A stretch of 64,000 nucleotides of DNA from Typha latifolia. Lineage: Eukaryota; Streptophyta; Magnoliopsida; Poales; Typhaceae. The translations under genes were made by a program, and so were the position numbers. The DNA lies in the NCBI GenBank assembly GCA_019914945.1, contig CM034102.1, forward strand, positions 6,995,501 to 7,059,500, in the 5' to 3' direction. The notes below the pieces were generated by a model that saw only the letters and a list, made by a program, of their open reading frames with translations, had not been told where the DNA came from and made no database searches. The number at the start of each line of letters is the position of its first letter. The stretch's first letter is position 1. This document shows positions 10,537 through 22,500 of this stretch, in pieces.

Positions 10537-11802
10537 CAAGGTTCGAAAAATCAGGATCGGGATCGGAATCGGCCTTCCGAGAAAATGATACGTATCTGCC
10601 GGATCGGTTGCCCGGATCGGATCAGATTTTTTTTAATTACAAAAAATTCTAAATATTTTTTTAAAATGCAGAAAAAATTTAAAAAATTTAGAAAATATGA
10701 CAAAAAAATAAAAAAATAATAATTATTCACATATGAGCCCTAAAAATTAAACAAAACTACTAATTTACTCAAAAGTCAAAACTTCGATTAATGCCAAGCT
10801 GGCTCTCGTAAATCCCTGTGGTCGTCTTCATCATAATCACAATAAGTTTGTAAATAATGGTATCTAGGACCTGGTGCTTCAAAGAGTGATTACATGATAT
10901 TATTCATATCAAATGGATCTTGTTGTCTCTGAGGTGAATAATAATCAATATGTGGATCTTCATACTAAGAATACTAAGGAGGATGCTGAGGATACTGAGG
11001 ATACTGAGGATAATAATCAGCATATGGATCATGTGATAGTTCGAAACAATAAATATTTGATGAACCATAGTCATAGGAAGCAACATCCTGATAACGACGT
11101 CGCTGATATGTATGTATATTCTGATAACGACGTCGTTGATGAACCATAGTCATAGGAGTTCGCCAGAGCTAGATTTGTATCGTCGGAGTTCGTCGGAGTT
11201 TTCGTTGAAACTAGATCTCTCCATTAGAATTTAGATAGAGTGAGAGTTTGAAGAAAATGATAAAGGAGTGAAAGAGAGAAAGAGAGAGAGTGATGCATGA
11301 CAACGTCTTGATTGTAGAGTTGAGAAGAAAAAGTAGGGAGAAATAATCAAACTCGTGGAATCCACCAATCGGGGTGTCGGAATCCACCGACGTTAGAATC
11401 CACCAACAAACAATCAATAGGCAAAAGCTCTCAAAATATTTATTCACCTATAAAAGATGATTACAAGTATTTATATAGCCAAATAAAGTAAAAGATAAAA
11501 GACGAAAATAGCCCTAAAATGTGACTAGTCACAACCCTCGTTAAGCCAAAGGGCCATGGGTGCAGCCATTTTGTGCTTACGAGAATAAACGTGACAAAAA
11601 GTGGTGTCCCTACCAGAGAGAGAGTGTGTGTGAAAAAAAAATAAGATAAAAGTCAAAAAAAGATAAAGTTGCCTGGCTTGGCTTGGGGACATCAATAATT
11701 GATGTCCCCGGGTCGGATCCGGGTTAGATCCACCCGATTTAACTAAAACAGGCTGATCCCGATCCGGATCGGTATCGGGATTGGCCGATCCGACGAACCT
11801 TA
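10537..11802 (-). mobile_element. Non-autonomous hAT deletion derivative with perfect 8-bp TSD
   Basis: Starts CAAGGTTCG at 10537 and ends CGAACCTTA at 11802. It is flanked by AGTAAAAA on both sides (10529-10536 and 11803-11810), the 8-bp duplication expected of hAT elements. Subterminal regions are rich in GATCGG/CCGATC words. On the minus strand, 10880-11100 keeps a decayed Tyr/Pro/Gln-rich tail (PQYPQYPQYP) that matches the tail of relic 1 at 8700-8940; the rest of the transposase is deleted. A short internal duplication (GATAACGACGTCG) is seen near 11092 and 11120. Confidence 0.88.
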
Positions 11803-12050
11803 AGTAAAAAAACACAAATTGTTGAATTATGGACATGTCCATGCCTCTTCCATGTTCAAGGGAAAAAGTGTATGTATCTTGATTTGGTGTTTATAAAATA
11901 TTGCATGTCAAGGACAAATTTTACAGGGAAACTAGACCTTCATAATGTTAATGACAAATATAGGTAGACTTACATAATTTCAATTTTCACTTTTTGAAAG
12001 ATAAAAAGATTAATAAATACATTCTAAAAGTTACATGTGCATATATTCAA

Positions 12051-12780
12051 GTTTTTGACCAAACTAGCCCTTTTTCAAAATTTATTTACCCAAATAGACC
12101 ACACCTCAAACTTAATGGCAAAATGGGTCTGTCTCTATAGCCCTACGTAAAATACTGATAAGTTCAGCATTTTACTTTTAGATGGAAATGTGAAAAAGTT
12201 CGTTTTATAAAATGCTAAATTATTCAGCATCTTATATTTTAGAAAACACTAAATAGTTCAACGTTTTATCAAACAAACAAAAATGAAAATTTTAAAATTT
12301 GAAGGAATTGTCTTATTTTGGAATTCTAAGCGCATTCAACTGCGGGGAGTGGCTATGAGATTCAAACTCATAGATCTTTTTAATATCTTTAAAATGACAT
12401 ATTTTATGACTAAAATAGATAACCGAGTACAAAGTTACGACACTATAAACTTTTCTTTTATATTTTTATATATATCTTTCACATTTGAGGTCCGATTAAG
12501 TTTTGAACAAATTATTACATTCATTTTTCTTGCATATTCATAATGACATATCATATGTTCAGAGTTTTATGTGTATCCTCTTTTCCTAGTAAAGCATTGA
12601 ATTTTTCAACAATTTTTCTTTCAATAAAAACGCTGATCACATCAGCATTATGAATAAAATGCTTAACAGTTTACCATTTTACTTTAGGCTATAGTGAAAT
12701 AGACTCCCATTGATATTAAGTTTAGGGTGTCATCTATTTCCATAAATAAAGTTTAAAAGATGGCTACTTTGGTCAAAAAC
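12051..12780. mobile_element. Foldback element with about 110-bp inverted ends
   Basis: The left end (GTTTTTGACCAAACTAGCC, 12051 on) is mirrored by the right end (GGCTACTTTGGTCAAAAAC, to 12780). The match continues inward over about 110 bases on each side with scattered mismatches. Internal AGCATTTTAC-type words also occur in both orientations. No coding capacity and no clear target duplication. Long terminal inverted repeats suggest a Mutator-like MITE, but the class is not proven. Confidence 0.65.
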
Positions 12781-13949
12781 TCTATTATCCCATTTATTCT
12801 CACACACATAACAGTCTCCTTACTTGGTTCAAATCTCTCCAAGTGGAATAAGTGGAAATCAAGCAATAACGAAACCCAGAGAGTATACAGATTGGGAGGG
12901 GATTCTGGGAAGGGAATATGGGACATTTATATGAAAGAGGTATGCTTGTTTTATGTCTGCCTTTGCTGCACTAGAATCTTACCTTCAGGAGTTCAGCCAG
13001 TGCAAATTCGGTGCTGAGGTTTGAAATTTTGAATCAAGTCTCAACTATTTAACACAGCTTCTTATTTCAAGATAAGCTAATTCAGGAAGTCTCTTACTCA
13101 TGCATATGTGAATATCAATACACTAAAGAGATGCACGTCATACTGATCTTCTCCATGGTATAGGAGCATCTAAATGGATCAAATCAGTCAAAAAATTTAG
13201 ATAGATGTCCTCAGAATCTCAGATATCACCACAAATCACGATCAAAGTTGCATCTCATTTTTGTAGTGTATTGTTCATATGTATCATGCTAGTTTTACAT
13301 ATCCATTACTAAAAGATACTTGGAACCATTGTTTGAAGTTTCATCTGATCTGAAACACTTGATCAAAACCTTTTGCATTTGTTCCTATCCAATCTAAAAC
13401 TTCTCCCAAAACTAGCATCTAAACAAAACAGCCCTAATTACAATTTTTTTAGAAGTATATTTTAGATTCCAAGTTGGATTTGACTTGAATCCAACTTGTA
13501 CCTAACCCAATATCAACCTTATTGCTTATATGCTATTTGATGTCATGTAATGCACTAAAAAACAAGATAAAAAAGAATCTTTATGAAAAGATCTCCACCA
13601 ATACAATGAAATTAGAACCAAAATCAATAGAAATGCTTCATTTTTTAATGGAGCTAAAACCGAAACTTCAAACCACGCCTAGAAGCAATTCAAAGATGCT
13701 TGAATTCACCATCATGTGCCGGATTTTAAGTTTAGATGCCCTATGTTTGATTTGAATATAGGTGAATAGAGCTCCAGTCATACCATTTGGGCAATATTTT
13801 CTGGTAGGATGAAAACCTCAAACTGTATGTCATTGAAGTTAACAAGCTTAAAGTAGAACATATTATAAGGTACTGGTTTGGCACTTAAACCCACTTGAAT
13901 TGATCTCAAGCTACAAACCAGGTAGGATGCAAGTTAAACAATTGATCAT
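12781..13949. other. Unassigned non-coding stretch
   Basis: No exon with splice sites, RNA gene or clear repeat boundary is recognised. In particular no minus-strand continuation of the DUF4091 protein is seen here. Confidence 0.4.
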
Positions 13950-16900
13950 ACTAGAATGCTTCTGAATCATTGCGAATGATGCATCTGTATTGGATGGCAA
14001 AATTACAGCACTATTAGGCAAGATAAAAAACGTGCTAAATGCAACTGATGTAGAAAGGAAATGAGTGGTGGTGTCAACCGTTTGAAAGAACATTTGGCTG
14101 AAAGGCAAATAAATATAGCAATTTGCACTCAAGTGTCCTTGGAGGTTAAAAAATATATACTGGCTCATCTAATTAGCAAAAAAAAAAAAAACAATCTACA
14201 CAACAGAGAGAGTCAATGATTTGTAAAGAATTGATGCATAATCTTGTACACATTGATGATGATAGCAATGAGCAGAGTGGAGAGGATGGTGAGAAGAAGC
14301 AGATGAGGAGGGCAATGAAAAAGAGCAAAAATATGCATAGAAAGGAGGAAGAGATGAGAAAAAACAGTAGTTGTAACTTTCAGAGATCTAGATCTAGTTC
14401 ATATACAAAGAGAAAGAGAATAGAAGGGCAGTAGTTTTACTCCTAAGACTCCTGGTGTTACAGCAGATTCACCCTCTCCCTAACCGACAAACAACGGGGC
14501 AGCCGCGAGTATCTCGGCCAAATCTAAATCTATTTTAGATTTTAATTTTTCTCTATAAAACAAACCATAAATCTTCTCTTTTTCTTTGACCACAGCCCCC
14601 TTCTTCCCTCTTTTCATCTCCCTTTTATTCTTCTCCTTTACTATCAGAGTTCTCGCCATCGAATCGGAGCGCCAAAGCACTACCCCAGCGATCAAAAACC
14701 ACTCTACAGCTCACCGATCAGTCCCCTCCGATCCCTCAATTTTAATTAAAGTTTATTAAGGTAGATTGAAAATACCTAAATTGGGTTTTGCATCTTCGTC
14801 GGCAAATCAGGCTGATCAACGGCTTCAGGTCACTGCCGCTCGTGCTTAGGAGCTCCAAGTTGTTGGCCTCGCACTACAGTTGGCCTCTAGGAGAGCCTTC
14901 ATGGCTCAGATCACCACCGACCATGAGTTGGGAGTGTTGGTCGTCCTCGGCGACTTCTCCACATCATGTGGTTGCCATGGCCGTGATCGTGGCGGGAAGC
15001 TCGGGGTGTGGCCAGTGACCACCGATAGTGGCGATCGCCGGTGGACCCCTTTCCTTTTGTTTTTTTAAGTTGCGGGTTCGGGTTAAATTTCGGATCCATT
15101 TAATCTATTGTTGGGACTTAGCCCAACCCGTTTAATTGAAATCTTGTGGGCTTGCGGACCAACCACAACCCAGCCCAATCCATTGGGCTTAAATAAACTT
15201 ATTCTAGCTATTTAGCTTTAAATCTTAAAAATCATGATATTACTTAATTTAAAATTTTACTGTTATTTATTATTAAAGGTGGTGATTTTAGCACGTAGAC
15301 TAGAGATTTGAGATTTCAATTGTCTTACCTAGACTCAAGTGAGTAGGTTTACGTACATATTTATTCATATTATATTCCGTACCTTTTATTAGACTACGTA
15401 TTTCTCTATGTGCAAATTTATTTATTTTATTTTCTATGTGCAAATTTATTTATTACATTTTCTGTGTACAATTTAATTATTATAATCCAGTGCATTGCTA
15501 TACTTCGTGCAAATTTCAAATTTTAGTAGGAAAGAATATAACTAGTATTGGTATGACTTAGATAACAGTCTCGGTATAGATCGCTTGCGACTTTCCGTAG
15601 TGACTCAAGTCTAACTGGAAGTCCATAGCAAAGTTTTATTTTAGATGACTGCGGTGATTTTCTTAGGTGACTCTGGCGGAATTAGAGAACAGTCCTAGGA
15701 TAAATCGAAAGACTTCCTGAGGTAACTCTAATTTCTCTGAACGGTTAGTAGAAAAGATAAAGTATGTTTATCACTTAGTAACACCTCCTGATAACCATAA
15801 TCGAATCAACTATGAAGATAAAACCCAAGCATCATTTCGAAGTAACTTCTAATTGATGTGGATCCACACGGTATAAACCCATTTAAGGCAAATAACATTA
15901 TTATTTTGAGAAAAATTTTAATATGTTGAAACTAAGCATGGTACAAGTTATGACTTACTATTATTATTATTGTCGTTAATTTAAGAGCATGTTTAGTAGA
16001 AATTGTCATTTTATATCGCTGAATTTGAAATTTTTTTTAACATTATAAATTTTAGATTTATTTAGTTTTCGAGTGAATTTCACTCACTAAGCTATAGTTG
16101 GTTCATGAAATTTTTTCTTCTAATATTTCAGGTAATGGTCAGCGTGGTGACTGAGCGAGATGCACCGGGACCCTACCTCCAATTAGGACCTACTCATTTA
16201 CCTTTCCGTTCCTTTAGTCTTATGTTTTAGACTATTTGTTAATTCAATTCGTTTAGAACCACATTAAGCATGACATTGATTATTTTCATTACGTTTGGTT
16301 TAAATTAAATAAAGCAAATTCTTTTCTTTTTATTTATTTTTGCCATTGTATACTTAGAAAGTATTAGTAAAGCGTTGTGTATCTCAAGCATATAGAGGTA
16401 CATGGCTTATTACGATTCCGACTTCGGGTCGTAACACCAATGGATACATATCTTTAGAAAAAATGGGTTGTACAAAAACTTCTATCGAGACAGCTCTCAA
16501 AAGAACTAAAAATGTAAAGAAACACATTGGTAGGGCTAGCTCTAAATTTTTCTTCTATAACTATATTCATTTCAATATAGCTAATAGTGCTTATTATCAC
16601 ACTATGATGGATGTTATACAATCAGTAGGGCATTCCGTCTCCTAGTTCAGATGATATTGCTACTAAATATTTTAACTCAGAGGTAGATAAGTTTCATACT
16701 TACATTAAGATATTTAAACGGTATTAAAATGAATTTGGTTGTACACTGATGTGTGATGGGTAGAGTACACAAAACATAATAAATATAATTAATATTATAG
16801 TGTACTCAGGCATGAGGACAATATTTCTGAAGTTTATGGGTGCTACTGCTCATTTCAAAAAATTCAAATTATATTTATCAGTTAATGGATGATGTGGTAC

Positions 16901-18106
16901 AAGAAATAGGTGAAAAAAAGAGTAGTCCAAGTGGTTACTGATAATGGGCCAATTATAAAGATGCTGAAATGCGAGAACTTTAGGATCGAGAAGCATTCGA
17001 AAGGGACAAAATGATCTATGAACTGATCAGAAGATCCTTTCAATTGGCTAGAATTTACTTATGATAAAAGGACATCATTTATATTGGACGTCATATGCTG
17101 CACATTATATTGATCTAATATTAGAGGATATTGTGAAAGAGACTGAAATTGACATGGTAATATATGAAGGTCAGAGGTTGACAAATTTTATATATAACCA
17201 TAGTTAGGTTCTTAATTTTCTTTAGGCAGATGACTGATAGTAGAGAGATCATCAGACCCGGCGTCACTAAATTTGTCACTCATTTTTTAGCCTTGGAGAG
17301 CATCATATGCTACAAGGATGATATTATACAAATATTTACATCACAGAAGTGATCTATAAAAATTAAGAATATAAAACCTAAAGATAAAACTTTAGATGAA
17401 ACTTTGAAGAACATGGCTCATGAAAATACATTTTAGGATAATATTACATTTGTCACCATAGTATTTGAGTCTTTTGTCAAAATATTATAACTTGTAGACA
17501 GTGATGACAAGTTTGAGATGAGTTTCTTATATGAGACAACGAACATAGCAAAATAATCAATCAAAAAAAATATGGGCTATTTATGAATAAGAGACCAAAT
17601 TTGACACCAATAGCAAAAAAGATTTTAAGTCAAACTGTGTCTTCATCACAGTGGGAAAGAAATTGTACTTTCTTTTTAATCTATACCAGAATACATAACT
17701 AATTGATAATGAAAAGATTGGAAAAGTTAGTTTTTTATCATTATAATATGAGATTGAGAGAAAGAAATTTAAGAAGAAAGGCAGAAAATGAACGACTGAT
17801 TAATTTAAATCATGTTTTTAATAAAGAAGACCCCTTAACTCCATAGATTAGAGAAATAAAGGACAGGTTATTATATGTCAGAGATACCCCATATTTAGAT
17901 GAGTAAGTTAATACATTTTTTAAGTTTTTAGGCTTCATATGTGAGTTGTTTTTATTTTCTTATTTTCTTGTCACTTTTTCTAAATTTTTAAAAAAATTCT
18001 GCATTTTAAATAATATTTAGAATTACGTAATTAAAAAATAGTTCAATTCGATACAAACTGCCAATACGGCTGATACCGATCCTAATCCCGATCTTGGGAA
18101 ACCTTG
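13950..18106 (+). pseudogene. hAT transposase relic 2 (BED, DUF659, hAT domains), interrupted by an LTR
   Basis: About 14030-14165 reads as a BED zinc finger with one stop: KCN*C followed by SGGVNRLKEHLAE and a later cysteine. An acidic/basic linker follows (14230-14430). The sequence breaks at 14456 and resumes at 16437, where 16463-16640 reads KFFFYNYIHFNIANSAYYH (DUF659 start). Around 17080-17150 it gives YWTSYAAHYID-like words, and at about 17560-17760 a hAT dimerisation region (ETPNLTPIAKKILSQTVSSS). The coding part ends near 17905 and the element ends at CCTTG, 18106. Many stops; not functional. It is more complete than relic 1 because it keeps the BED finger. Confidence 0.8.
14456..16436 (+). 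mobile_element. Probable solo LTR inside hAT relic 2
   Basis: Begins TGTTACAGCAG and ends GGGTCGTAACA, so TG...CA with short inverted ends. A TATA-like CTCTATAAAAC lies at about 14550, and a CACTCACTAAGC...TTTCAG segment near 16080-16130 is typical of plant gypsy LTRs. It separates hAT segments that are nearly contiguous in relic 1. No second LTR or coding internal region is present. The flanking 5-mers do not match, so a target duplication cannot be shown. The small open frames at 14480-15070 look fortuitous. Confidence 0.6.
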
Positions 18107-18731
18107 GAAAAACTACCTATCACATAAGTCAAAACTACAAGAGCATTAAGCTTTACAAATAAAAGTTCAAGGAGCACTTTGAATTTTGACAAAACTATAA
18201 GAACTTAAGAAGGTACACTATATTTTTTTATATTAACATATATATAGACATAAATATACACATATATGAGTTACATATCTTAATCTTATTGTATCCTTAT
18301 TTTAAGGTTGTCGTATCAACGCATCCATATCATATCCAAATGCCATATTCATATCCATACTTTATAGGATGTAAATTGTGGCTAGTAAGGCCTAGATTGA
18401 ATAAAGGGATAAAGGGAGGCCCTCAAGGAGAAAGGTTTCAAAGTCATTTTAAAGCTGCACCAGAGAAAGAACCTTCCCGAAATCCTTTTAAGTGATCTAG
18501 GTTTGTTTTGACTAAAACCCAACCCAAATAACTTTCTTCTTCCTATCCAATCCCTAATGATGCAAGTTTAGAGGCCCCTTAATATGCATCTACTGCTACT
18601 TCTCTCTCCTCTCCCTCACTTAGACATGTACCTATTCCATATTAGGGACCTTTTAACATCAAATGTCTGAAGTATCATCGACTCATCGTCGATAAAATTA
18701 GATAGGCTTCAATTAAATATAATGTTCAACC
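18107..18731. other. Unassigned stretch between two hAT elements
   Basis: No gene or repeat boundary is recognised. It contains an ATATATA-rich segment near 18220-18270. Confidence 0.35.
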
Positions 18732-19297
18732 CATTGGTTTGCCGAATTGGCCGATCTGGATCGAGATCGGCCAAACTCGATCCTAATCTAGGCCCAATCC
18801 AAACTCTCTCTCTTCTACTCTTTTTCTCTCTTTTTCTCTCCTTACTATATAGCCATTGTTTTTCTTACAGAGAGATCTAGCTCTGGCGAACTCCGACAAA
18901 CTCCTGTATATAATTCTTTAATTTTATTTCTTTATTTTTCTCTCAGTTTTTTTTATTTCTTCCACTCTCTCCCTTTTTCATCTCTTTTCTTCTTCTCCTC
19001 ACTGCACCATGATTTTTTTTCTTTCTTTTTTGGTTTTCTTCCACTCACTCTCTTTCTAATTTCTTTTTCTTCTCAGTTTTTACTGTACCATAGTTTTTCT
19101 TTCTTTTTTTATTTTTTATAATTTTTTCTGAATTTTTAAAATTTCTCCTGCCTTTTTAAATAATATTTAGAATTTTATATAATTAAAAAGTTAGATATGA
19201 TCCAGGCAAACGATACGGCCGATATGGCCCATCCAAACAATAAGTATCGTTTTTCAAAAGGCCAATCCCAATCTCAATCCCGATTTTTTGAATCTTA
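18732..19297 (+). mobile_element. hAT MITE of the CGGCCGATA family, perfect 8-bp TSD
   Basis: 566 bp flanked by GTTCAACC on both sides (18724-18731 and 19298-19305). The left end aligns with the 11802 end of the intact derivative. The right side carries the shared AT-rich block and CGATACGGCCGATATGG, ending GAATCTTA. CT-rich low-complexity sequence fills the middle. Non-coding. Confidence 0.8.
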
Positions 19298-19463
19298 GTT
19301 CAACCAAAGAATTTGCTAGGCGTTGATTGTATGCAGTGGCTAATTTTAACCTATAAGGGTGGCAACGATGTTGTAGTTACACCAAAAAGTCAAATCATCA
19401 TCATATAACAACAAAAGCTAATAAGACGTAAAGCTTGAAGAAGGTAAAAATAGTATTCTCAAG

Positions 19464-19555
19464 TTTACGAATTTGATTATAAACAACTAAACAATGGAAG
19501 ATAATTTACGAATTTACGAATTTGATTATAAACAACTAAACAATGGAAGATCAAA
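19464..19555. repeat. Two-copy tandem duplication, about 49-bp unit
   Basis: The segment starting TTTACGAATTTGATTATAAA occurs at 19464 and again at 19513, nearly identical. It lies just inside the intron after the last visible DUF4091 exon. Confidence 0.8.
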
Positions 19556-19568
19556 TTTGATGACTTAC

Positions 19569-22500
19569 TTCCCCATTCTCTGGCTGTAGTTCTGAAATAA
19601 TATCTTTCACCAAGTCCTCTCTAGTACCAAGAACCCACTCACTGGAAAAGTATAACAATATAAGGCAACACAACAAACAGTAAATGTGTCAGATGAAATA
19701 ACGTAAAATTGACACAGATGTGCATATTAAAGTTTAATTGGAAAAGCATCTTTTGATATCCTAACGCAATCTTTATAGGTTTTGGAAAGGGTTGTTTGCA
19801 TGTATATCCCTCAAAATTCTCTTATTTGCTTGTATAACCCTCAAAATTTGGTGTTTCCACCTATACCCCTTAAAACCATTGGTTTTTGCATGTACACCCC
19901 TCAAAGCTCTTCAGACTTGCATGAATATTCCTCAAACCTAAGTAATAATTAAATATGAGCCATTAAAAGTGAAAAGGACAAAACTCCACCACTTCCTATC
20001 GCACTTATAAATCTCAACTACAAACCTTCTATTTCCACCTTAGGATTAGTTTTTTTGCCATGGCACAAGCAAAAGCTACAAAAGTGTTAAAACTTTTTCC
20101 AAAGTTTAAACATACAAATAATTACAGGCTCAGTTAACAATGCCAAGAACAGGCTCAATTAATCTGAAACAAGGTTCCTAGTTTCGGCCGCGGATCGGGA
20201 TTGCCTACCCAGAAACCAATCAATTGGTCAGTTTCGGTCTGATCGGCAAAAACCAATCGTATCAGATCTATTTGGCTGAAACAACCCGATATGGGTTGTG
20301 AAATAGTCGAATCCCATTTGGATACGACCCGAAACCCACCAAGCCACCAACCTTCTTCGCTCTCTCTACATAGTCTATTGAAGTAGACTTTGATAAGCAA
20401 AGTCTTCCAACACAAATCCATAGAAGAAAACGCTTGGCAAGCTCCTTTAACGACAGATCTGGTGATTTCTCCTCTCTCTTATGACCTTAGTTCATCTCTC
20501 TTTCTCTTTCAATGTCTCTCCCACTCTCTCTTTCGCTCTCTGTCGCTCACTCCCACTCTCTTTCGCTATCTGTCGCTCTCTCTTGAATTGGGTCAGATTC
20601 GGGTCGTGTCACATTCACCTTAACACAAACATGACCCGATTATTAAACGGATCAAATCTAACATACACGAACATGACCCGATTATTAAAAGGGTAACATG
20701 ACACAAACTATGTAACATGTTTAATAAACGGGCCGTATACACAAGACACGTTAACACAACACGATAATAAGATAACACGACATAATTAACCCGATAACAC
20801 GGCACAATTAACTCGATTAACAATTTATACAACACAAAAATATTGTGCCAAGGATCAACTTCATTGTTTCAACATACAAAATAATATGACATACAAAATA
20901 ACATAATAAACTCAAACAAAATAATTCTTGATACAAAATAACAAAACAATTTAAAAAATGAGATCGACACCGTTCACCACCGCCGAATCCATCACTAGCA
21001 TTCACCACCAGTGCTTTCCACCATTATAGACACTCATAACTCGTCGGATCCATCACCCGGTGTAATCGATGGAGCACCCTAACCTAAAATTGAAAACAAA
21101 ATCAACCTCCTACAACCTCCCCTCCTCCCATGTATCTTCGACGGCCACCAGAAGGAGGAAGCGAATCTACCCCAACACCGGCAATACAAGATGAGCTCTG
21201 GCTTGCTCCGGTACAAATCGGCATCGAGCTCACTCATCAAAGGGCTCTACGACGACTTCCTCCCCGTCAGGACTTCCAGCCCAAAAATTGAGACCATGTT
21301 CGCCCATTTCAACAACTTGTCCGACAGGCTCAGCTGCAATGGAGGTGGCCGTTGTGGCAACGACGCAACAACAACAACAACAACAACAGCATATGCTCTA
21401 CCAATCACATTAACAACAGCAAATCCCGAGCCATAACTCGGTGGAGATCTTGTACCGTACCGCAAGCTCGTTTGCGATGGAGGCAGAGCCAGCAAAGGCG
21501 GCAGCGCTAATCTCATCGACCAGAGTAGCTCCCCTACTAGGTTGATGAAAAAAGGAGTAGGACGCAAGGCTTCATGAAAAAGGGAGGGAGGCGGCGACCG
21601 ATGAAAAAGAGAGAATAAGAGTGAGTGAGAAGTAAGAGTTAGGGTAGGTTAGAATATTAGACATTAGTATATATATTATCGGGTTAGCGGGTTGACCTAA
21701 CCCGATCCGTATATTTAAACGGGTCAGTGGTATAAATTTGAACACGACCCTATTTGGGTTAGGCGAGTTGACCCATTTATGACCCAAACCTAATTAGACT
21801 AAACTCAAACCCTAATTAAAAGACGAGTTGTTATCTTGTCGGGTTATTGGGTTGGGTCAATTTTTGCCACCCTTAACTTCATCGCAGGGGTGGAGTATGG
21901 AGAGAGAAGATATGTGGGATTTTTTTCTTTTGGACACAGAGACATCATTCATTGAATCCCGGGTCAGTTTTGAGCCAGATCCATTTCACTAACCCATACT
22001 AGGTGGTTTCAATTGAAACAGATTCGATACAATCGATACCCCACTAAAAGCAGTCTATTGACTTATTTCAAGGTATGGCCGATCGCAATTTGTTTCAGCT
22101 AATCCGGATTGGGATCTGCCGAAACTAAAAACCATGGTTTGAACTCATAACCTCTAGAAAAACTAGTTCTAAGTTAGATAAATAGTTGATCCAAGAGCTG
22201 ACGCTGGTAACATACTAATAGTGCATGTCGTAGCTTAAAAAATATTCCACTATGATAAGACAATCTAGAGATACAACAATAATCATGCCTTTGGTCCAAC
22301 TTTTGGTGTCAACCACATTATCTCGTGTCTTTCCTTACTATTTTTTCTTCCATGACAATTTGAATATAGTAACTCTCAAAGGACCTTCTATCTATTAATC
22401 CTTGGCTCTGTTCATATGTCCAACCAAAGTTCCAAGTATCAAGATCTAGATCAACTATCTGAAAAAATAATATGTATCGGCCTATACTTTAAAATAGATT

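Larger units (their letters stand above)
20170..22136. mobile_element. hAT-like element about 2 kb, carrying nested sequence
   Basis: Left end CAAGGTTCCTAGTTTCGGC mirrors the right end (GCCGAAACTAAAAACCATG). Flanking 8-mers ATCTGAAA and GTTTGAAC agree at 5 of 8 positions. It lies in the last visible intron of the DUF4091 gene. Inside are a CT-rich block, a repeat rich in GACCCGATTATTAAA-type words and a gene-like fragment at 21191-21560. No transposase is seen. Confidence 0.65.

Noticed and set aside
14788..15068. Small GC-rich open frames
   Set aside because: They fall in the LTR-like block at 14456-16436, probably its leader part. No domain is recognised and the frames are short.
20170..22136. 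Possible complete gene containing the bHLH-like frame
   Set aside because: No start-to-stop gene, no bHLH domain and no plausible splice structure. It is confined within transposon ends in an intron.
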